This document shows, piece by piece, positions 1 to 10,923 of a stretch of 64,000 bases of DNA. The notes below the pieces were generated by a model, which was given only the letters and a program-made list of their open reading frames with translations, had not been told where the DNA came from and made no database searches. Made by a program: the position numbers and the translations under genes. The stretch's first letter is position 1. The number at the start of each line of letters is the position of its first letter. This stretch comes from Sesamum alatum (taxonomy: Eukaryota > Streptophyta > Magnoliopsida > Lamiales > Pedaliaceae), in the NCBI GenBank assembly GCA_034509735.1, contig JACGWO010000011.1:25590979-25654978 (forward strand). The letters run 5' to 3'.

Positions 1-856
1 GGACCCTGAAGAAGGGAAGGCCTTTGTCAGCAGACCGCGAGATAAATCGGTTAAGCTGCCAGCCTACCCACTAGCTTTTGCACTTCTTTGATAGATTTAG
101 GTGGGGCATGTCCATGATGGCACTGATTTTCTCCGGATTAGCCTCTATTCCCTTCTCCGAGATCATGTATCCTAATAACTTCCCCCCACGTACCCCAAAG
201 GCGCACTTCGCTTTGATTTAGTTTTATGCTAAGGATTTCAATATTTGAAAACATTCTTGCAAGTCCTTGATGTGGTCTTCCTCCTTCACACTCTTTACCA
301 ACATGTCATCTATATACACCTCCATGTTCGGCTAATCTGGTTCCAAAACATGTGATTGACAAGTCGCTAGTAAGTCGCCCTCGTATTTTTCAGGCCAACG
401 GCATAACATTGTAGCAGAAGACTTCTTGGTCTGTGACGAAGTTTGCTTTCTCTTGATCTTCCGGTGCCAATGGTATTTGGTTGTAGCCTTGGTACGAGTC
501 CAAAAAACTCAACATTTCACATCCGGAGGTGGAGTCAACTAGCATGTCGATCCGTAGAAGAGAGAAAGGATCTTTTGGACATGCCTTGTTCAAGTCCGTG
601 AAGTTGAAGCACATACGCATTTTCCATTCGGTTTTGGGACCAACACTACATTAGCCAACCACTCTGGGTATTGCACGGGGCGTATGTACTTGACTTTCAA
701 TAGCTTCTCTACTTCTTTTTTTATGACCTGACTTCTTTCCGCTCCGAACATCCTTTTCTTTTGCTTTACGGGTTTTGCGTCGGGATTCACGCTGAGGTGG
801 TGCATAATAACATCGGGTAAAATCCCCTGGAGATCCCCCATACTCCATGCGAACAT
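1..856 (-). pseudogene. Gypsy pol: reverse transcriptase fragment
   Basis: The minus strand encodes successive RT blocks in shifted frames. From about 856 comes the N-terminal part, with VNPDAKPVKQKKR and PEWLANVVLVPKPNGK. Then FTDLNKACPKDPF and SYQGYNQIPLAPEDQEKANF (620-390) cover the palm. The catalytic YIDD box is readable near 305-325 (EVYIDDML). The start of the RT-connection/RNase H region (SADKGLPFFRVL) lies at the window edge. At least two frameshifts separate the blocks. The product would copy retroelement RNA into DNA, but this copy is not translatable as one protein. Confidence 0.85.
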
Positions 857-1240
857 TTCTTAATTTTCTCTAAGAAAACGTCTCAAGCATTCCTCGATCG
901 TGTGAGGGGGGGGGGGGAAGGGGCTAAATATTGTGCCTATTTTGGTGTTCCTTTCCTCATATTCCCATGCGAAATTAATTACATTTAATTCTTCAATGGC
1001 CTCAACTCTTCTCTTAATGTACTTCCTCCCCTTCCATGGGATCCTCGGGGGTTTCCCTTGCTTCAAGGTCGGTGTCTATCATAATCATTTTCCCTTTCTC
1101 ATTTGGTCTTCGCCCCTCTAACTTTTCCCGCGACCTCTTTAGAGTATTTGCGGAACATTCTCTCGTCATTCGTTTATCCCCTACGGCCTCCCCCACTCCC
1201 TCAGAGGTGGGGAACTTGAGTTTCATGTGGAAGGTGCATG

Positions 1241-1699
1241 CTATGGCCCGAAGAGGTTCATGCTTGGTCTTACCAAGATGATGTTGTAGGTGGATGGTGT
1301 CTTGACCACGAGAAATTTCACCATCTTAGTAGACCTCTTAGGGTAGGATCCCAACGATAATGGTAGCGTCACCTCCCTCAATGGTTCGATCATATCTCTA
1401 CTGAACCCAGTGAGTAGGGTGTTAACCTTCCGCAATTGAGCATTATCAATTCGTAACTGGACATACGAGTCGTAGAATATAATTTCAGCTGAATTTCCAC
1501 TGTCCACCAACACTTTCTTGACCCAGAAGTTGGAAAATGTGGCCGAAATGACCAAGGCATCATTTTTTTGGTCTCTCATGGAATCCGTGTCTTGAAAGCT
1601 AAAGGAGATTTCTTCTTGTTTTCCATGCCAACGGTGTGGACTTGTATAGGGGTTTGCCAATGGTTTCCTCTGGCTCTCAAACCAGCGCTTTCCATGCAT
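1241..1699 (-). pseudogene. Gypsy aspartic protease region
   Basis: A 152-residue minus-strand frame contains ALVISATFSNFWVKKVLVDSGNSAEIIF. The D-S-G triad followed by N/S-SA and a hydrophobic stretch is the retropepsin active-site pattern of plant Gypsy elements. It is followed by a conserved block (TLPLSLGSYPKRSTKMVKFLVV) and STYNIILVRPSMN, which matches the usual YNAILGRP-type segment. The protease would process the Gag-Pol polyprotein. The frame is open but is not continuous with gag upstream or RT downstream, so it is a remnant. Confidence 0.8.
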
Positions 1700-1859
1700 T
1701 AGCGAAGTCTCCCCCTGTCGGGCCTCCTGAAATTACTACGATGACGTATGCTGTAGGGAGATTGTCACCATTCGGGTCCTAGGTGAAAGTCGAGCCTTGG
1801 GGTGGACGAATCGACCCCTGGTCAAATCATTGTCCTCTCGGACATTGGTTCACATATTC

Positions 1860-3250
1860 TTTCTAGTATTCACGTTGAATCAATTTTTCTATCTCATTCT
1901 TGAGGTGGTGGCATTCCTCCGTCGTGTGCCCCCTATCCATATGAAAGCGGCAATATTTGTCTAATTTGAGCCTTTTGGGGTTGTCTTTCATTTTTCTCGG
2001 CCATTGATTGATCAAACCTTGCTGCTCCGCCACCACCAGGATTTCTCTTCTAGGGGCGTTAAGAGGGGTATAATACGTAAATCTTGGGGGGGGGGGGGGT
2101 ACGTGTTTGCATTCTTTTATCTTTTTCGGCTTATTTTCTTTATTCTTACCCTTCCTCTTGACACCGAGAGAAGGATCTGCGGCCTTGGACTCCTCAATTC
2201 AGATTGTATTTTTGCGATCGTTGGAGCAAGTCTTCCAAAGTGCCAGGGGGTTTTCCTGCTATAGACTCTTTGAACCTCCCCGGAAGTAGGTTTTTTGGAC
2301 TATGCTAGCCAACAACTCATGGTTGACATGGGCACCTTATGCACGGCATCCACGAACCTTTGAATGTAATCCCTCAACGACTCTCTTTCCTTTTGACGAA
2401 TGGTGAAAATATATGCGGCCGTTTTAGGACTTTCTTGTTCATGGAGAAGTGATGTAGGAAACGCTGGGTCAACTGCTCGAGGTTGGAGATTGTTCCAGCG
2501 GGCAATTGATTGAACTAGGCTAAAGCACGCTTTGACAGCATAGTGCGAAAGACTTTGCAGTAGGCGGCATCACTCAAATTGCACCAATCAATTTTAGCAT
2601 AAAATTTGTCCAAGTGTTCTTGTGGGTCTCACGTTCCATCGTACTCCGAAAGGTTCGACACCTTCACTCCCGCTGGAAGTGCCTCGGCTAGGATCCCCAG
2701 GTAGAAAGGGCTACGCCTCAGAGGGCCATGACCAAGGGGAGGTAAGGTCTTCCACTACCCTTGAAGGTAGGGGTGCCGTGAGCTGCTTTGATTATGGTGG
2801 AGGGGGTGGGGGAGGGGGTTGATCCTGGTCCCAGGCGACCTCTGGTCTAGAGACTCTGTTATTCATCTCTTCCCGCCTCTGCTCGTTCCCCTCGGGAGCC
2901 GAGGATTCTTCTCGACTTCGACGAGGGGAAGAAGGGGGCGGGTTTACGGGATGGTTATTCGCAAATTGGCTAACGCCTATGCGGCCGCTCGAGTGGAAGC
3001 GTCATGGATCAGTGCTAGCAATGCCTCCTGTGTCAACTGAATTATTGCATCTTGGGGTGGAACAACTCCTGGGAGGGGGGGGGGGGGGGGGCTTTGCCCT
3101 AAGGTGCTTGTTCACGGGGCGATTCTTGGCCAGGGGGTAGTCCGTTTGGAGGAGCATGTTCATAGGGTGGTGATTGTTCACGTGGATGGTGTTGCTCTGC
3201 CCCGTTTTCGTGCGTCTCCGAAGCAGTGCCCATCTCCTGAACATCGTACG
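1860..3250 (-). pseudogene. Gypsy gag remnant
   Basis: Reading the minus strand between about 3250 and 1860, short frames recall retrotransposon gag: a DPQEHLDKFYAKIDW-like block, DAAYCKVFRTMLS, an FNQLPAGTISNLEQLTQRFLHHF-like stretch and a basic region near 2150. These match the Retrotrans_gag segments at 41614-42015 and 54433-54858. Many stops and G-run frameshifts interrupt it. The N-terminal part (2622-3244) is low-complexity and Pro/Gly-rich. Confidence 0.65.
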
Positions 3251-3291
3251 CTCATGACCTGGTTTGCATTATCAATGTCGGGGCAATGGTT

Positions 3292-3309
3292 TCCAACAGA
3301 CGGCGCCAA
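3292..3309 (-). other. Primer-binding-site region of the Gypsy element
   Basis: Directly inside the LTR end (minus strand ...CACATCA) lies TTGGCGCCGTCTGTTGG. The same kind of sequence follows the LTR of the elements at 38023-42863 (TTTGGCGCCATCTGTGGG) and 45327-55931 (ATTGGCGTCATCTGTGGG). The position and the TGG start fit a tRNA primer site. I do not name the tRNA. Confidence 0.65.
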
Positions 3310-3420
3310 TGATGTGGAAGTGGTTTGAAAGTGAAGGAATAATCGAGAAAATCATCCTCGACATGATTACACCCTAAGTCTAGTGAGAGAATTTTTGTAT
3401 ATATGTGTTGTCAAATCAAT
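3310..3420 (-). repeat. 5' LTR end of the left Gypsy element, outer boundary unclear
   Basis: The plus strand begins TGATGTGGAAGTGG next to the primer site, like the LTR edges at 45327 and 55195 (TGATGTGAG). I cannot find the other LTR end or a target duplication, so the right limit is arbitrary; the LTR may be truncated. Confidence 0.45.
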
Positions 3421-4042
3421 GAATAATGAACTTGCATTAAAAAATAATATATCATATATTTATAATAATGTTAGTTATTTTATGGTGTGGTAGGGTATAT
3501 ATATTTATCATGCGACTCATATAAAAAAATTATTCTTATACCCTTGTAATTAAATTGTTATTACTATCATATACATCACAATCAAACTCATTTTTTCTCA
3601 TTGAAATAAGATAAAAAAAAAAAAAAAAAAAAAAGCCCCACAAGTAATCATAGCCTAGACTCTTGGAACTCAAGCTCACTTTAATATAATTCAAGTTTGA
3701 AAATCTTATGGAACTCAGACTTGTTTGCTCACCTAATAAGCCTTACCTTTACTACCACATACCAACAATTTTCTGCCCACCAAAGAAAGTCTTCTGGACT
3801 AGAATTTTCCCACCTACTCCAACACCTTTATCAGCACAACCAAAACCTTAAATTTACCAAATCAAAGGACGGACAAGAATTGAGGGCCTTATCCAAAAGT
3901 AGTAAAAAGACTAGTAAAGACTCGAGACAGACAAGAAACTTGGAACAATCTCTGTCGCCCTTTTACTGAGAAGGAGAAATAATCCCACCCCCCACAGTTT
4001 GGAAGGTTTTGGTCCTTTGCCGCCATTTCATCAACCTTCCAG
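3421..4042. other. Intergenic DNA upstream of the RING-H2 gene
   Basis: AT-rich sequence with a poly-A tract at about 3612-3634. No gene or repeat boundary is recognisable. The last 200 bases may be promoter of the gene at 4719. Confidence 0.4.
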
Positions 4043-4050
4043 TATAAATA
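4043..4050 (+). promoter_or_regulatory. Possible TATA box of the RING-H2 gene
   Basis: TATAAATA lies about 670 bases before the ATG at 4719. If used, transcription would start near 4075-4085, giving a long, T-rich 5' leader that could contain an intron. It is the best TATA match upstream of the gene, but no other evidence supports it. Confidence 0.35.
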
Positions 4051-4718
4051 TTGGAGGGGGACCCATTAAGTGGAGTGGACCCGACCCTACTGAAAACGCA
4101 ACTCCAAACATAGAGAAATGAAATGGATGACTTCGTCATTATTCTCATCAAATTCCAGGCTCTTCCCTTTGAGTTTGAGTCCACCTCAAGGGATTAAAGA
4201 TCCCGTTTCTGGGCCGGTGTTCCTGATTTCCTGTTTACCCTTTTCTGTTCTTGTTTTGTGAATTGTAAATCTGTGTATTTTCTGTCTTTATTATTGTATT
4301 TGAGGTTGTTTTTCTTTCTTTCTTTTTTTGGGTTCTTGTGTACTGTTGTTGTTGTTGTTGTTGATTTTGTGTGTTTTCAACAAAAAGTACGCTCTTTTCT
4401 CGCATTTCTTGGAGATTCTTGATGTGGGCTTTTGTTTTTGAAGTCACAATTTAATGTTCTTGAGATCAACCAATTGTAAAATAGCGACTTTGACATTAGT
4501 TACACATACAACTGTTGATTTTCTTCTTCTCTTTGTTTGATCTTTTGTTGTTTCTTGAACTGGATTCGTCACCTGAGGAGTTGACTTTCAGAATCACGAC
4601 ATGAAAAGTTGTCGTCTCCTCTTGATCTGGGGTTGTTCTTGTTTGTCTTGTCTTCTTTGTTAGTTTTAAATTTTCTTATCATCTGGCTTCAATTTGAGTA
4701 GTAGTAGGAGACTTTGAT

Positions 4719-6211
4719 ATGTTGGGCTCTGGCATGAATCTTATTACAACTATTATCGGTTTTGCTATGAGTGCAACCTTCATTGTTTTTGTTTGCACTA
4801 GACTCATTTGTGTGAGGCTCCGGCGTCTGGAGGCTCAGCAAATGCTAGAGATCGATTCGAGGATCGATCTTGAGCTGGTACGTGCTATGTTACCGTGTTC
4901 TTGGCTTCTCTTCCAACAAGAATTTCTTGCCTTAGAAACAGTTTTATGATTTTATCTTGTTTGCCTGTTACTGTTTCTTTAACATAGGATGTGCTAATTA
5001 TCTGAGTTTAGGGGCTAATGCTGCATTCATTGAGAAACCAGTTAACTTTGTTTACTAAGATATTTATTATTGAGTAATATAAGTTAGTAGTTTGATCTTT
5101 CTTGCAACCTATTGCTCTCATGGGGGGCCACGCTCGAAGCGTGACATTTGGGCTGTTGTATGATTGTCGTTATCTATAGTCTTCAAGTTTAGGCGTCGGC
5201 CCAACAATCGGTAGCAGAGCTAATATCATGGTCCCATGGGAAGTAATTATAGGGAAAGGGACCATTGATTTGAGCTATGTTGTAAGAATTGCTCTTGTGA
5301 TTGTTGGAATACTTGGCCTGTGTTGTGCCGCCACATTCAGAGGATTTGAGTTGCATTGTTGCCATTTTCGCTGAAGCAGCTGTCTCGAGTTAATAGTTGT
5401 TTTTATGAAGAAATTTATACTCTTGATAACACGGGCGATCAAATGTAGTTCTATATGCATCATTCTTGACATAACTCAGATTATCGTTTAGAGATTGGTG
5501 GCCTGGGAGTCATTTCATCTCGTTTTCGTTTTTGGATCTGTTTATGGCAGGCAGAAAACCGTGCCAATGGTCTTGAACCAGTAGTCGTTGCTGCAATTCC
5601 CACGATGAAGTTTGACCGTGAAGCATTCAGTTCAACAGAAGATGCACAGTGAGTCGAGCCTGAAACTATGATTTACTCACTAGAGTTGGTTCAGAAGTTG
5701 CTCTCAACCTATAGATTTTGATTGTATATTCTCTTGATCTTGAAATTACAGATGTAGCATATGTTTGGCAGAGTACCAAGAGAAAGAAGTGTTGAGAATC
5801 ATGCCAAACTGTGGCCATAGTTTCCATTTATCATGCATCGATACATGGCTGAGAAAACGGTCTACTTGCCCAGTATGCCGTCTTTCAGTACAAGACACTG
5901 CTGAAACGAAACATGTCCGAACGGCTACTCTGATGACAGCTCATTTATTCAATAGTTCTGAGACGACGTTTGAGCATTCTCAGCAGTGGCTGCTCCCAAC
6001 TTCTGAACGAGCAGAGGGCCGGACAGCCACTCTGACTACCGCTCAGTCGTTTGATAGTTCTGGGACGGCATTTGAGCATTCTCAGCAATGGCTACTCCCA
6101 ACTTCCGAACGAGCAGAGGGTAACGGAACGGATCAAACTCATTCGGATTCCATCTCCGTTGCGGTCGACTCTGGAGTTTCTGGAGAAGGAAGATTTAGTT
6201 CATCATCATAG
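4719..6211 (+). CDS. RING-H2 finger protein, ATL-type E3 ubiquitin ligase
   Basis: Proposed exons are 4719-4877, 5551-5648 and 5752-6211, joined by GT-AG introns (donors GTACGT and GTGAGT; acceptors GGCAG and TACAG), giving 238 residues. Residues 7-31 form one membrane segment ([20 protein letters not shown]), as in the ATL family. Exon 2 has the conserved stretch before the RING ([15 protein letters not shown], a GLD-like region). Exon 3 begins with the RING-H2: [18 protein letters not shown], then CPVC, with all eight zinc ligands present and the Trp that contacts the E2. The protein should be a membrane-anchored ubiquitin ligase; its substrate is unknown. The tail after the RING is Ser/Thr-rich and contains a 34-residue tandem duplication. 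The start was chosen because the hydrophobic segment follows directly. The frame is intact across all exons, so this looks like a working gene. Confidence 0.9.
5112..5342 (+). repeat. Dispersed repeat inside intron 1, second copy at 33594-33803
   Basis: This intron segment matches 33594-33783 in the same orientation. Shared blocks include TCTATAGTCTTCAA, GTCCCATGGGAAGTAATTAT and TTGGCCTGTGTTGTGCCGCC. The intron copy has about 42 extra bases ending in CCCAACAATCGGTAGCAGAGC, which resembles the end of an LTR (CCCAACA) followed by a GGTATCAGAGC-type primer site. It is probably a small LTR-type remnant, not host intron sequence. Confidence 0.6.
5918..6121 (+). repeat. 102-bp in-frame tandem duplication in exon 3
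   Basis: Two 102-bp copies (5918-6019 and 6020-6121) encode 34-residue repeats starting RTATL and ending LPTSERAEG. The core [17 protein letters not shown] is identical at protein level. DNA differences are mostly in the first half and at third codon positions. The frame is preserved. Confidence 0.9.
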
Positions 6212-6549
6212 AAAGGAGTGTTGGTTCTATGTTTTTCATCCCTTGTTCTTGACTTTCAGTTGCTTTTTAGTAATAGGATCAAGATTTTTAAGTTTTTTTA
6301 CAAGGGATATAGGCCATATCTGTATATAGGTTTCTCAGTTGGGCAATCTTGGCTGAGTTGTTTGAATTTTTGTGGTTTTTAAGGAAGAATGTTAGAAGGG
6401 AATTACCATAATTCATATGTATATATGTGGCAAAATCGCAAAATTAGTCCCAAAATATAGTACAATTTCAAATTTTAACCGTTTACGGAATTTTAAATTT
6501 AGCCGTTAGAAGTTGCAAAAGGCGTTGCATGAAGAAGTCCTTCCCACCA

Positions 6550-7520
6550 ATATTTTCAGAATTGGATGGGGATAGAACCGGTCAAGTTATTGGGTCATTG
6601 AGTCACTGGTTCGACCGGTCAGATCGGATTAAAAAAATCAGTTGACCCGAACTTTATTATATACATATATATATGTAATATATCTATACATTATATATCA
6701 ATATATTAAATAAAAATAATTTATAACAATATTTAATAAAATCGGTACAATTTATAAATAAATGCAATCTATAATAATTTAACAATAAAAAATCAATAAA
6801 CCTCTTGAAGGAAACAAATTAAATCAAGATTCAAACTAACAAGAATTTAAAATTTAAAACCCCCCAAATATATTATATATTAATTGATAAAATAAATAAA
6901 ATTTATAACAAAATTTTAACAATTGTTGTCTTCATATATTTTTTTTTAACAAAAAAGTCCAAAAAGATTGAAAAAATATGGAGAAAATGAGAAAAAAATA
7001 GACGAAGAAGAAAAATTGATTTATTTTCTTTCCCACATTGAAAAAGTATAGGCAAAGGTTGGGCACTTTATCATAATTTAAGCATTTTCTCATGTACCAC
7101 ATTGAAAAAAGACAAGGCAAGCTCAAACAATTGAGCCTATAAATATGTCTCTCCCACATTGAAAAAATATGGGTAAAGCTTGGGCATTTCCTCATAGTTT
7201 AAGCATTTTCTCATGTCCCACATTGGAAAAAGACAAGGCAAGCTCAAACAATTGAGCCTATAAATATGTGATATTTTGTTTGAGTAATTGTCCATGAAAC
7301 ACTTGTCAATATATTTTTTTGGCATTTATTTTTTCTCTTTGTGTATATCACTTTATTATTTGTTGATCGACTACCAGGCGAATCGGTTTTGACCGAGTTT
7401 GACCGGTTCGCACTGGGTTTGACCAATGCAGTTTTTACCCCCTGAATCGGACCGGACCCTTGGCTAGTTTTTGGTCGAACCGGTTGAACCGACCGGTCCA
7501 ATCCGAGTTTGAAAACACTG
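6550..7520. mobile_element. Nested element with AACCGGT-rich inverted ends
   Basis: The ends (left: ATATTTTCAGAATTGGAT; right: GAGTTTGAAAACACTG) are imperfect inverted repeats rich in AACCGGTC motifs. They are flanked by CTTCCCACCA (6540-6549) and CTTCCCACTA (7521-7530), a near-perfect 9-10-bp duplication. It inserted into the element at 6429-7748. It is AT-rich inside, includes the 121-bp tandem duplication at 7031-7270, and has no coding capacity. Confidence 0.65.
7031..7270 (+). repeat. Tandem duplication of a ~121-bp unit
   Basis: Two head-to-tail copies start at 7031 and 7152 (TCCCACATTGAAAAA) and end near AATTGAGCCTATAAATATGT. Each unit itself holds two diverged copies of the phrase TCCCACATTG...AAGCATTTTCTCATGT, so the unit probably arose by an earlier duplication. 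Small ORFs here are by-products. Confidence 0.85.
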
Positions 7521-8137
7521 CTTCCCACTAACATGCATTAAAACTAACTGTTGATTATTTTTTTGACCCACATGTATGTGACTCTCACATGGGCTCTCTA
7601 ACATTAGTTTTAATGCTCGTTGGTGTTGGGATTTTTGTTTGGGCAATGTTTTGTCCTATTTTTGCAATTTTTTGTGAAGTCTAAGATTAAATTTAAAATT
7701 TCGTAAAACGAACATCAAATTAGGTAGGCTTAATTTTGCAATTTTGCCTATATATGTTGCTCGAGACTTATTTTGTACATGGGAAATGAAACATCTTTAC
7801 ATGGCTAATCTTGATTTTGGATGCCTGAATTTTCTCTAAAAAAAATAGTTGGTTGAACTTGAGGAATATTAATCTGGACACGGAATGAATTTTTTATTTT
7901 AAATATTATTACATCTTCTATTCATCAAAGTATATATACGATGTGTGTATATTTTTTTTTAAAAAAAATAAAATAAATTGTGTAATTCTTATACACGTGA
8001 TCTGTACACATTAATTATAACAATATTTTGACCGGAGAAAATAATCAAGAGTTTGTAAAAGTTATACTTGAAACTTAGGTAGGGTTGACTGCACTCATCT
8101 AAATTTATTTATTTATTTATAAAAAGGAGAAAAACAT

Positions 8138-8685
8138 TTAGATCATGTTTACTTAAGTTGAATTGGGTTGGATATCCAACTCAATCTAACTTACTGGCTT
8201 GTTTACTTTTCAAAAGGTCACCTGGAATAATAAGGCCAAGTCCGATTTTGAAGAGAATAAATAATTGATAGTAATTCCAGTAAATAAGGTGGGACTACTT
8301 ATCCCACAAAACCCACTAGCCGAAGATAATTTTTGCAGATGTGATTTATCCTCAATCTTATTTTTATTTTGGGTGTTTTGAAAACTTAATAAAAAAATAA
8401 ATAAATAATTAAAATCTAAAATTGCTAATTGAAAAAGAAAATGTAAAAGCATCTTTTATACGTGACCATTTTGCTTGTTAAGGGGTAATTTTGATATTTC
8501 TTAATATTTTTTCAAATTAAATGACATGCTAGTAATTTTAGGAAAAAATTATCACACATTAATTCCATACTTCACACCGATAAAGTAAATAAACTATTCA
8601 TAATCCTATCACTATATCGTACAAATTTTATAATTCATTAATTTATACCATTTTATTCTCATCACATAAAGTAAACGAGGCCTAA
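8138..8685. mobile_element. Short inverted-repeat element (TTAGATCATGTTTACTT ends)
   Basis: TTAGATCATGTTTACTT at the left pairs with AAGTAAACGAGGCCTAA at the right as imperfect terminal inverted repeats. No clear target duplication is seen, so the superfamily is uncertain. A related end pair occurs at 43752-44562. No coding content. Confidence 0.5.
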
Positions 8686-8822
8686 TATATTTGTTTAATT
8701 CTTTCTTTATAAAACTCTTTGCATCACTCTTCAAATTTCAAGTTTAATTGGAATAGGTGAAGCACAATACACACTTGAAGAGGCTAAGGATCAACATGTA
8801 TTTTTTTTTTTTTTTTTTTTTT

Positions 8823-9058
8823 ATGTTACATTTACGTTCTTGAGGTTAAATCCAAATACACAAACACCCTATATCTTTTATAAAATTATAATTATATCTC
8901 TTGAGGTTGTAGTCGTAACTATAAATACACCACCTATTCAGTGGGTAAAAATTTATACAAACGCCTCTTAAGATACAATACACTAACCACCTCTAAAAGG
9001 GGGTGTACTTGTAAATTTATTTAGACCTAACCTCAAGGGGTGTTATTACAATTTACCC
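8823..9058. mobile_element. Foldback element related to 10565-10823
   Basis: The two halves are imperfect inverted repeats: TACATTTACG...TTGAGGTTAAATCC at the left, and CCTAACCTCAAGG...CAATTTACCC at the right. It begins directly after a ~23-base poly-T run (about 8800-8822), which hides any target duplication. Non-coding. Confidence 0.55.
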
Positions 9059-9223
9059 TTGTAGTAAGTTGGAGATGAAACTAACCATATTCGGGACAAG
9101 AACAAAAGAGTTAAGTCCCTCCCTCTTAAGACTCTAAAATTTCAAACTCTATTTGTCAGACAAAAAATAATTTAAAAATCCAGTTCGCTTATCATTAGAC
9201 CAACAATTTATTAATAAAAATAA

Positions 9224-9647
9224 GGGTAAATTACATCTTCCTCCTCTGAGGTTTGGCATAATTACAAATACTCCATTATTGTTTAAGAAATTACAAATAC
9301 CCCCATGAGGTTTGTAATTTTCAACCAAAAGCCCGAAATAGACCATTTTGCCCTTGATTTTTTTGTTAAATTGTAGAAAATTAGTTGAGACAAATTGCAT
9401 TATTAACTTCTCTGTGTAAAAAACTTAGGAACCTCTCCCTGCGCATTGTAGTCCAAAAAAATTCAAAAAATTTTAAAAGTTAAATAAAATGCATAAGGGC
9501 ATTTTGGTTAGTTTGCCCATAAAATTGGATGAAAATGGATTAGTTATTATATGGTTACAAACTTCAGGGGGGTATTATAATTTTTCAAACAATAAGAAAG
9601 TATATGTAATTTTGCCAAACCTCAGGAGAGGTAGTTATAATTTAACC
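9224..9647. mobile_element. Mutator-type foldback MITE, copy 1
   Basis: Inverted ends are GGGTAAATTACATCTTCC and ...AGTTATAATTTAACC. The exact 9-bp duplication TAAAAATAA lies at 9215-9223 and 9648-9656. It shares a central GACCATTTTGCCCTT / AAGGGCATTTTGGT pair with the copies at 12094-12520 and 33148-33575. Entirely non-coding; the whole element could fold into one long hairpin. Confidence 0.85.
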
Positions 9648-9928
9648 TAAAAATAAACTAGCTAAGACAAATGGTGGGTTGGATCATTTTGGTGTAGTGA
9701 TGTTGTAGTAATTGGTACAACCTTAATTCATGGGCCATCAACGAAATTGACAAGTCTATCAAATGATTTATCAAAATGGCCCAAATTAAATTAATGTTAG
9801 TGGTCCAATTTAACCGGCAAGGGGAAAATGAGGTCACCCCAAATTGGAGGCCTCAAAAGCTCTATGATTTATACCTACTAAGCATGCCATACTATTTAGT
9901 TAAGCAATAGCAATAATTGAGTGTTTAA

Positions 9929-10338
9929 AAATTACATTTGGTACATCTGACGTTGTTCCTATTAATAGATCCATCTATTAGTTAAAGTTTATCGAATTTG
10001 TTTATATTAGCATAAAAATTTTATTAAAATTAATATTTATCCCCGATTGGCTTATTACTAACGTATGACAGATTAAACAAATCTTTTTCTGATCAAACTA
10101 TTCTTATAAGAGTTAAAATATACATCCTCATATGCATTAGCGTGTAAAGATGTATAAGAATAGTTTGATTAGAAAATATTTGTTTGACCTACAATAGGTC
10201 AATTATAAGTCAATTGGAGATAAGTATGAATTATTATTATTTTTTTATTAATATCACCAAATTCGGTGAATTTTAACTAACGAATAAAATTTATTTGTTA
10301 GGCAAAACAAACATTAGAGTACTAAATATAATTTTTTA
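9929..10338. mobile_element. Foldback element related to 37499-38022
   Basis: The two halves are inverted repeats, for example CATTTGGTAC against GTACTAAAT, and AACAAATCTTTTTCTGATCAAAC against its partner near 10170. Internal phrases (GACTTATTACTGAC-like, GGTGAATTTTAACTAAC) recur in the element at 37499. The target duplication is unclear. Confidence 0.6.
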
Positions 10339-10564
10339 AAAAATATAAAATTTAAATTTAATTATATCAAACTTCATGACTGGACATAATTACGAAAAAA
10401 GAAAAAAACCAGAAACACGGGCAAAAATCTCAAATCACTTTTTTTCTTTTAAGTACAACATTCACTTCATCCTTTGTCTTCTCAAGTACAAACAGCTGCC
10501 CTCGAGAAAAAAAAAAAAAAAAAGTCAAGTCCAAAACAACTGCTTGACTTTACAATAATTATTT

Positions 10565-10823
10565 GGGTAAATTACAGTGACATCCATTAAGATTACATTA
10601 AAATACACAAATATCTTCTATTTTTGTTAAAATTACAGCTACACCCTCTAAGGTTGTAATTGTATTATAACTACACCCCCTATTTAAAGGCAAAGCTTAT
10701 ACTAATTCCCCCTAAAAAATATTACACTAACACCCCTCAAGAGGTGTAGCTATAATTTCACAAAAAATATGAAGTGTTTGTGTAATTGAACCTAGCCTCA
10801 GTAAGTATGAACGTAATTTACCC
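10565..10823. mobile_element. Mutator-type foldback MITE with 9-bp duplication
   Basis: Ends are GGGTAAATTACAGTGAC and ...GAACGTAATTTACCC. The exact duplication TAATTATTT flanks it (10556-10564 and 10824-10832). It is related in sequence to 8823-9058. Non-coding. Confidence 0.85.
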
Positions 10824-10923
10824 TAATTATTTATGTGCTAAGAGCCTCAACTGATTTGACTTGATGTACAATTTTGCACAAAGTTTGAAAAAGTTAATGC
10901 CTTGTTTGGTTATATTTTCATTT

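Larger units (their letters stand above)
1..3309 (-). mobile_element. Decayed Ty3/Gypsy (Tat-like) retrotransposon, truncated by the window edge
   Basis: Reading the minus strand from 3309 to 1, the order is primer-binding site, gag, aspartic protease, then reverse transcriptase. This is the Ty3/Gypsy order up to RT; the integrase end lies beyond the left edge. RT and protease pieces resemble those of the element at 45327-55931, so a Tat-type lineage is inferred. All reading frames carry stops and frameshifts. The DNA also has long G runs (near 910, 2087 and 3071) that break frames. No intact protein can be made. Confidence 0.85.
6429..7748. mobile_element. Mutator-type foldback element with a nested element
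   Basis: Terminal inverted repeats are GGCAAAATCGCAAAATTAG at the left and, reverse-complemented, GGCAAAATTGCAAAATTAA at the right. They are flanked by the exact 9-bp direct repeat TATATATGT (6420-6428 and 7749-7757). A 9-bp duplication is the hallmark of the Mutator superfamily. No transposase is present. The inner part is occupied by a second element (6550-7520). Confidence 0.8.
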
